Positions 30,900-35,211 of a stretch of DNA of 35,211 nucleotides are shown piece after piece. Below the pieces are notes generated by a model that did no database searches, was not told where the DNA came from, and saw only the letters and a program-made list of their open reading frames with translations. Source of the stretch: Paulinella micropora (lineage: Eukaryota > Cercozoa > Imbricatea > Euglyphida); assembly GCA_009731375.1 (NCBI GenBank), contig BJOX01000277.1, positions 534,270-569,480 of the forward strand. Direction: 5' to 3'. The first letter of the stretch is position 1; every line of letters starts with the position of its first letter. The position numbers and the translations under genes were made by a program.

Positions 30900-33800
30900 T
30901 TAATTTTTTTTTGTTTTTGATGTTTTTTTGTGTGTGTGTGTGTGTGTGTTGTAGTCATTGTTGTTATTATTATCATTATTATTATTATGTTTTTGTTGTT
31001 CTAGGAGGTGAGCTTTTATCCGCTTTTTGAAGATGTTGAGTGATGTTGTGTCCTTGATATCTTGTGGGAGTTGGTTCCAGTGATACAGGAACAGTTTTGT
31101 TTGATATGGGGTGTTGTGGTCGATGAATAAGTTGCTTTTGATTGAGTGTCGAGTATGGTATGAATGGATATGATTTGTTGGGGTGAAGGTGTTGTCGTGT
31201 AGTGGTCTGTTGAGTTCTTTGGCGGGATGGATGAATGGGTGGATTTCTATACAAACTCTTAGTTTATATAGTTGAGTGATATCAAGGATTTCGAGTTGGT
31301 CGAGGAGCGGTTTAGTATGTGATCGGTAATGAGTCTTGGCTATTATTCTGATGATTTTTTTATGTATTTTTATGAGTGGTTGTATGTATTTTTTGTTTTT
31401 GTCATGGGTCCCCCAGATGGAGATGTGTTGAATGAGATGAGGGAAGATGTGCGTGTAGTATAGTTGTTTCATGATTGTTGTGTGGAGAAATTGTTGTGCG
31501 TATCGGAGAGAAGTGATTGTTGGCTGTAGTTTGCGTATGATGTTGCTTATGTGTTGATTGTATCGCAGGTTGTGTTGGAGTGTTATGCCTAGTAGTTTGG
31601 TATGTTTACATTGTTCAAGTGTGTAGTTGTTTATGTTTATTGTTACGTTCTGTTTGGTTTTGTGGAAGATTGTGTATGTTGTTTTGGTTGGGTTTGGTAC
31701 GAGGTTGTTGGAGTGGAAGTAGTTGATTAGTTTGGTTATTTCTGTCTGTGTTTTTTGTTGTAGGTTGTTGGGTGATTTTGCTGTTATTATAAGTGTTGTG
31801 TCGTCTGCATATGTGTATACTGTTCCTTGTTTTATTATGTTTATAATGTCATTAATATATAGCAAAAAGAAAGTAGTAGATAGCGTGCTGCCTTGCGGAA
31901 TGCCATGTGTTATAGTGCGTTTGTGTGATTTTGCGTGCTGTGTGTGTACTTCTTGAGCTCGGTTTGAAAAGTAGGATGCAAAGAAATTAACAGTGTCTTC
32001 GGAAAAATTGAAGTTTGTCCTGAGTTTCTTAATTAACTTTGCATGTTCTACTGTGTCGTAGGCTTTTGACAAGTCTACGTAAAGCGCTAGCACGAGTTCT
32101 TCTCTGTCTTTGTGTTTGTGTATTTGGTTTAGGATAGTCTGGACTGTCATTGTCGTGTTTGAGTTCGGGCGGAAGGCGTATTGCGTATGTGATATTATGT
32201 TATGTTTCGTTAGATGGTCCATGACTTGTTTATTTATTATTGTGTCGAAGATTTTAGCTATTATTGGTAGTAATGAAATAGGTCTGTAGTTTACTGGCAT
32301 GCTTGTGTCGCTAGCTTTGTATATTTCTATTACTTTAGTTGTTTTTAGTGCATCTGGGTAACTATTTTTTTTTATTGCTTTATTAAATAGTTCTGTGAGC
32401 GTGGGTGCGATGTAAGTGTGTATGTTTTTTATTATTGCAAGCTTTATTTTATATATGTCTTCTGCTTTGTCTCTGTTTATGTTTTTGAGTGTTTTTTGTA
32501 CTGTGTCCTGTGTTATAGTTTGTAGTTTGAAGCTAGGGTGTGTGTGTGTCTCTGCCGCTACAATTTCTTCCTGTTCTATCTTTGGTATGTTGTTGCTTGT
32601 TTTCTTGCCTATTGTTATGTAATGATCGTTGAATGCATTTGCTATGTCTGTTGGGTCTGTGTATGTTTTGTTGTTGTAGTACGCTACTGCTGGTGATTTT
32701 CTTGGTGGTTTGTTGTTTGGGACTAGTTCTTTGAGTTTTCTGTGTTGTTTCTTCGGATTGTATTTGTTTTCTTCTAGTACTCTCATTATTTCTTCTTGCT
32801 TTGCTTTGTGTATTATTTTGTTTACTTTGTATTTGTGTGTTGTGTAAGCTCGCTTGTTTTCTACCGTTGGGTTATCTTTCCATCTATTGTATAGCGCGTG
32901 TCGTTTTCTTATTTGTCTTTTTATTTTTGGTTTACACCAGCTTTTTCTTCTGTTGCTTTGTTTGGGCTTCCTCTCATAGTGTTCTATAACTTTTGTTATT
33001 GTTGACTGTAGCTCTCGAAATTTTTGGTTTGTGTCTGTGTTTTCTGTGCCTTGTGCTATGTATTCTAGCTGTGTTTTTAGGTCTGCTATTATAGATTCTC
33101 TGTGTTTGTTGTAATTGCTGTTTGTAAGTCTTGGTGTCACGTCTGTGTCTGGTTTGTTTGTTCGTGTATGTATTATTGCGTATATTGGGTGATGGTCAGA
33201 TATGCATGGGCTGATTATGTTTGATTCAATGTCTGTGTTGATGTTGGTGAGTATCATGTCAATGAGCGTGCTTGAGTTGTGGTGTATGTCGTGTCGTGTT
33301 GCTTTGTTTATTGTCGTGTTTAGATTGTTATGTATAATGAACTCATGCATATCTGTGTGCGGTTTGTGTATGTTGTCTAGGAGATTATAATTAAGATCTC
33401 CCACTATTGTTATTGTGCTTGCTGGTGCTTTGTGTAGAATGTTGTCTATTCTATTCTGAAGCGCCTGTATAAAATCTTTATCGTGATTTTTGAGCGGGCG
33501 TCTATACATACCTATTATTGTGTGTATTGGCTTGCTTTTTAGCTTATTATTATATATTTGTATGATTAGAGGTGTTTGGCATGACTGTGATATGTTTTGT
33601 TTTTTGTCTATTGTGATATGCATGTTGCTTTTGTAGTAGATTGAGATGTCTATGTGATGTTCTGCAGTGTACATGGGAATGGGGAATGTATTATTGCTGA
33701 TTGGTTGTTGGATGTAGTTGTCTGTGAGTATGATGATGTCTGGTTGGAAGTGTAGTAATTGGAGTTGTATAAGTAGATGTTGGTGGTGTGCTTTGAGTGA

Positions 33801-34007
33801 GTGGATGTTGGTGTGGTAAATGCTGAGTGTTGTGTTATGTTTATTATTGATATTATTGTTATTATTATTATAATTATTATTATTAATTTTGTTTTCTTTT
33901 TCTATTTTTTTCTTATCATATGCAAGCTCGATGTAGGGTATTAGGGATTGTGGGAGAAGGCGGTGGTGTATGATATTGTCTGGGGGTTTCTGTGGTAATG
34001 TAGTCAT
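30900..34007 (-). CDS. ORF2: AP endonuclease and reverse transcriptase
   Basis: 1035 codons. Residues 35-57 are Asn-rich. The endonuclease spans about 60-285: TNIHS (N67), TDN at 95-97 where an ET pair is usual, GMYRRP, GDLNYN (D204, N206), STLIDMILTN (D250), SDHHP (D271, H272). A basic linker (around SWCKPKIKRQIRKRH) follows. RT spans about 540-800: NYRPISLLPIIAKI, motif A YVDLSKAYDTV (D645), motif B HGIPQGSTLS, catalytic YADD at 733-736, and the C-terminal WNQLPQDIKDTTSLNIFKKR typical of CR1/L2/Jockey-like elements. The product would nick DNA and prime reverse transcription at the nick. The ATG at 34007 overlaps the ORF1 stop as TAATG, so reinitiation is the likely way it is translated. Confidence 0.92.
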   Translation of the reverse strand: MTTLPQKPPDNIIHHRLLPQSLIPYIELAYDKKKIEKENKINNNNYNNNNNNINNKHNTTLSIYHTNIHSLKAHHQHLLIQLQLLHFQPDIIILTDNYIQQPISNNTFPIPMYTAEHHIDISIYYKSNMHITIDKKQNISQSCQTPLIIQIYNNKLKSKPIHTIIGMYRRPLKNHDKDFIQALQNRIDNILHKAPASTITIVGDLNYNLLDNIHKPHTDMHEFIIHNNLNTTINKATRHDIHHNSSTLIDMILTNINTDIESNIISPCISDHHPIYAIIHTRTNKPDTDVTPRLTNSNYNKHRESIIADLKTQLEYIAQGTENTDTNQKFRELQSTITKVIEHYERKPKQSNRRKSWCKPKIKRQIRKRHALYNRWKDNPTVENKRAYTTHKYKVNKIIHKAKQEEIMRVLEENKYNPKKQHRKLKELVPNNKPPRKSPAVAYYNNKTYTDPTDIANAFNDHYITIGKKTSNNIPKIEQEEIVAAETHTHPSFKLQTITQDTVQKTLKNINRDKAEDIYKIKLAIIKNIHTYIAPTLTELFNKAIKKNSYPDALKTTKVIEIYKASDTSMPVNYRPISLLPIIAKIFDTIINKQVMDHLTKHNIISHTQYAFRPNSNTTMTVQTILNQIHKHKDREELVLALYVDLSKAYDTVEHAKLIKKLRTNFNFSEDTVNFFASYFSNRAQEVHTQHAKSHKRTITHGIPQGSTLSTTFFLLYINDIINIIKQGTVYTYADDTTLIITAKSPNNLQQKTQTEITKLINYFHSNNLVPNPTKTTYTIFHKTKQNVTININNYTLEQCKHTKLLGITLQHNLRYNQHISNIIRKLQPTITSLRYAQQFLHTTIMKQLYYTHIFPHLIQHISIWGTHDKNKKYIQPLIKIHKKIIRIIAKTHYRSHTKPLLDQLEILDITQLYKLRVCIEIHPFIHPAKELNRPLHDNTFTPTNHIHSYHTRHSIKSNLFIDHNTPYQTKLFLYHWNQLPQDIKDTTSLNIFKKRIKAHLLEQQKHNNNNDNNNNNDYNTHTHTHKKTSKTKKN

Positions 34008-35211
34008 TATGGTGTTTGTGTGTTTCCGTTTTTCTGTGCTTTGTTCGGTGGTGTTGATGATGACGATGATGATGATGATGATGAAGATGGTTGGAGTAGA
34101 CCATATTGTTCTTTGATGATATTAATATCTTCATATGTTTCGATCATCAATCGCTCTTCTGTGGTTTGGTCTTTGAAGAATACCTCGCCGTCCCTTGTCC
34201 AGACGAAGATAGTGCATCCAGTTGCTGCTGTCAGTTCTTTCTTTAACTGGAGGGCCTGTTTGAAGAGAGAAAGTTGCGTAGGTGTTAGGCTTTCGTTTAT
34301 AAAGATGTTGAATGGTTGTTTGTGTTGTTTGAGGTGTGTGCCTGTCCAATCGATAGTGTCGTGTTTGAGGGGTTGGTTTGGGTTGTGTTTTTTGAATGTG
34401 TTCTTGAGTTGGTTTGAGGCGAAGCGCAGGATGATTGTAGGTGGGTGTTGGTGTTTTTTTCGTGTCGGTTTGTTGCTTTTTGCGCGGAAGCATTTTATAA
34501 TGTTATCGGGGTTGTATGATATGCCTTTTGCTTCCAACATAGCTTTTACGATTTGTTTTGTGTCTTCTTTTGGTGTGTATGTGATTCCTGTGATAATTAG
34601 CTCGCAGGTTGGGTCGCTTTCTTTCAGATTGGCCTTCAGCTGTTGCTTGTCTTCGCCGCGCTGTTCGTTGATTTGGATGTTTCGTAGGAACTTAGTTCCT
34701 GTGTTCTGTAATATCGACCATTGTCCCATGGGTGGTGGTGGCTCAACTTTGGAGTTGCGTTCTTGTTGGGTTTTGAGATCTTTGATCTGATGGAGTATTT
34801 CGCTGGCGTTTAGTCGTAGAGAGTCCACTTCCGCTGAGAGTCTCGACAAGTCGCTTTCCTGAGTTTTGATTTGCTGTTCGTGTTGATTGATCTTGGTTTG
34901 GGTTAGCTCATTTTTGTGGGCCTGGGTTTGGTGCTGAGTGTCGAGTTTAGTTTCTAGTTCGTTTGTTTTGGTGTGGAGTTTCGTCTCCAGTTCGTTTGTT
35001 TTGGTGTGGAGTTGTTTGAGTTCCTCTGCAAGTTGGTTTCTGTTGAGTTTTTGTTCTTGTTTGATCGTGTTGATCATGGGGGCGATCACAGTTGTCATTG
35101 AATGCATGATCATCTCTTGGATTTGTTGGAGGGTCAGTGGTAGCGTGGTTGTTAGCGTTGTTTTGCATGAGTCTGTGTTGTTGGCTGGGTTGGGTTGGTT
35201 GTTGTTTGGAT
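34007..35211 (-). CDS. ORF1: coiled-coil nucleic-acid-binding protein (partial)
   Basis: The first ATG in the window is at 35113 (368 codons), but the same frame remains open from there to the right edge, so the real start lies outside. Heptad-like coiled coil with HTKTNELETKL repeated twice (about residues 20-115 counted from 35113). Then an RRM-like region (CELIITGITYTPKEDTKQIV...) and a segment FIN-ESLTPTQLSLFKQALQL...CTIFVWTRDGEVFFKD. The last segment resembles the C-terminal domain of many CR1/L2 ORF1 proteins and baculovirus FP-like proteins. A poly-Ser run precedes the C terminus. By analogy it would trimerise and bind the element RNA. It ends in TAA at 34009-34007. Confidence 0.82.
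   Translation of the reverse strand, partial: PNNNQPNPANNTDSCKTTLTTTLPLTLQQIQEMIMHSMTTVIAPMINTIKQEQKLNRNQLAEELKQLHTKTNELETKLHTKTNELETKLDTQHQTQAHKNELTQTKINQHEQQIKTQESDLSRLSAEVDSLRLNASEILHQIKDLKTQQERNSKVEPPPPMGQWSILQNTGTKFLRNIQINEQRGEDKQQLKANLKESDPTCELIITGITYTPKEDTKQIVKAMLEAKGISYNPDNIIKCFRAKSNKPTRKKHQHPPTIILRFASNQLKNTFKKHNPNQPLKHDTIDWTGTHLKQHKQPFNIFINESLTPTQLSLFKQALQLKKELTAATGCTIFVWTRDGEVFFKDQTTEERLMIETYEDINIIKEQYGLLQPSSSSSSSSSSSTPPNKAQKNGNTQTP

Larger units (their letters stand above)
30800..35211 (-). mobile_element. Non-LTR retrotransposon (CR1/L2/Jockey-like), 5' end outside window
   Basis: Two-ORF element on the - strand: ORF1 (enters from the right edge, stops at 34007) and ORF2 (34007-30900) with AP-type endonuclease and RT. 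No RNase H is seen. Both frames are unbroken, so the copy is probably young. The 3' end is near 30800-30900, where a (TTAA)n-like stretch and an AT-rich hairpin follow the stop; the exact end and target duplication cannot be fixed. Its G/T-rich + strand (A/C-rich coding strand, many Thr/His/Asn/Ile/Gln codons) contrasts with its surroundings. Confidence 0.88.

Noticed and set aside
31723-34790. Hydrophobic + strand ORFs opposite the LINE (31723-31956, 32416-32622, 34020-34790)
   Set aside because: They are antisense shadows of ORF1 and ORF2, with a Val/Phe/Cys-rich composition caused by the A/C-rich coding strand.

Overview
This is eukaryotic nuclear DNA, not bacterial: long tri- and tetranucleotide microsatellites, a canonical GTAAGT...TTTTCAG splice pair around 29.4-29.7 kb, LTR and non-LTR retrotransposons, and a tRNA-derived SINE with RNA polymerase III boxes. 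The species cannot be named from the sequence; a repeat-rich protist, alga or invertebrate would fit. Three runs of 10 Ns (1188-1197, 7558-7567, 9700-9709) mark assembly gaps.

Layout. 1-5000 is almost entirely simple repeat, including a compound satellite (1641-4345) in which a short TCTGACATGTCG-type unit recurs about 23 times in both orientations between (TA)n, (CTAT)n and (CTAC)n blocks. 5001-5955 is an unassigned non-repetitive segment. 6121-9030 holds more microsatellites, one copy of a dispersed element (family B), a foldback element with arms of about 140 bp (6983-7900) that has a smaller inverted-repeat element inside it, a long polypyrimidine tract and three 72-80 bp tandem units. 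A MITE with 24-bp perfect terminal inverted repeats lies at 9106-9319.

The centre is a nest. A decayed non-LTR retrotransposon on the + strand (about 9.9-10.43 kb and 21.1-25.45 kb) carries RNase H, then reverse transcriptase, then a damaged zinc-finger motif and a restriction-like endonuclease motif. It is split by a complete Ty3/Gypsy-type LTR retrotransposon on the - strand (10431-21111, 10,681 bp). That insertion has two 238-bp LTRs (TG...CA), a 4-bp AAAC target duplication, a primer-binding site and a polypurine tract. Its ORFs run 5' to 3' as a short leader ORF, Gag (CCCH-like zinc motif plus RGG tail), an in-frame linker ORF after a UGA, a -1-frame Pol (protease-like, RT, RNase H, integrase, GPY/F), and an extra 305-codon ORF of unknown function.

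25.9-27.8 kb is a cluster of one tRNA-derived SINE and three family B copies, all on the - strand and all embedded in (AAT)n. 28.3-29.3 kb is microsatellite again. 29376-29668 (-) looks like a 5' exon of an ordinary host gene with a small upstream ORF. 30.8 kb to the right edge is a non-LTR retrotransposon of CR1/L2/Jockey-like type on the - strand. Its ORF1 (running off the window) and ORF2 (AP endonuclease plus RT) are intact and overlap as TAATG, the stop-restart arrangement.

Most long open frames in the repeat regions (poly-Leu, poly-Tyr/Ile, poly-Asn and so on) are translations of microsatellites and are not annotated as genes.
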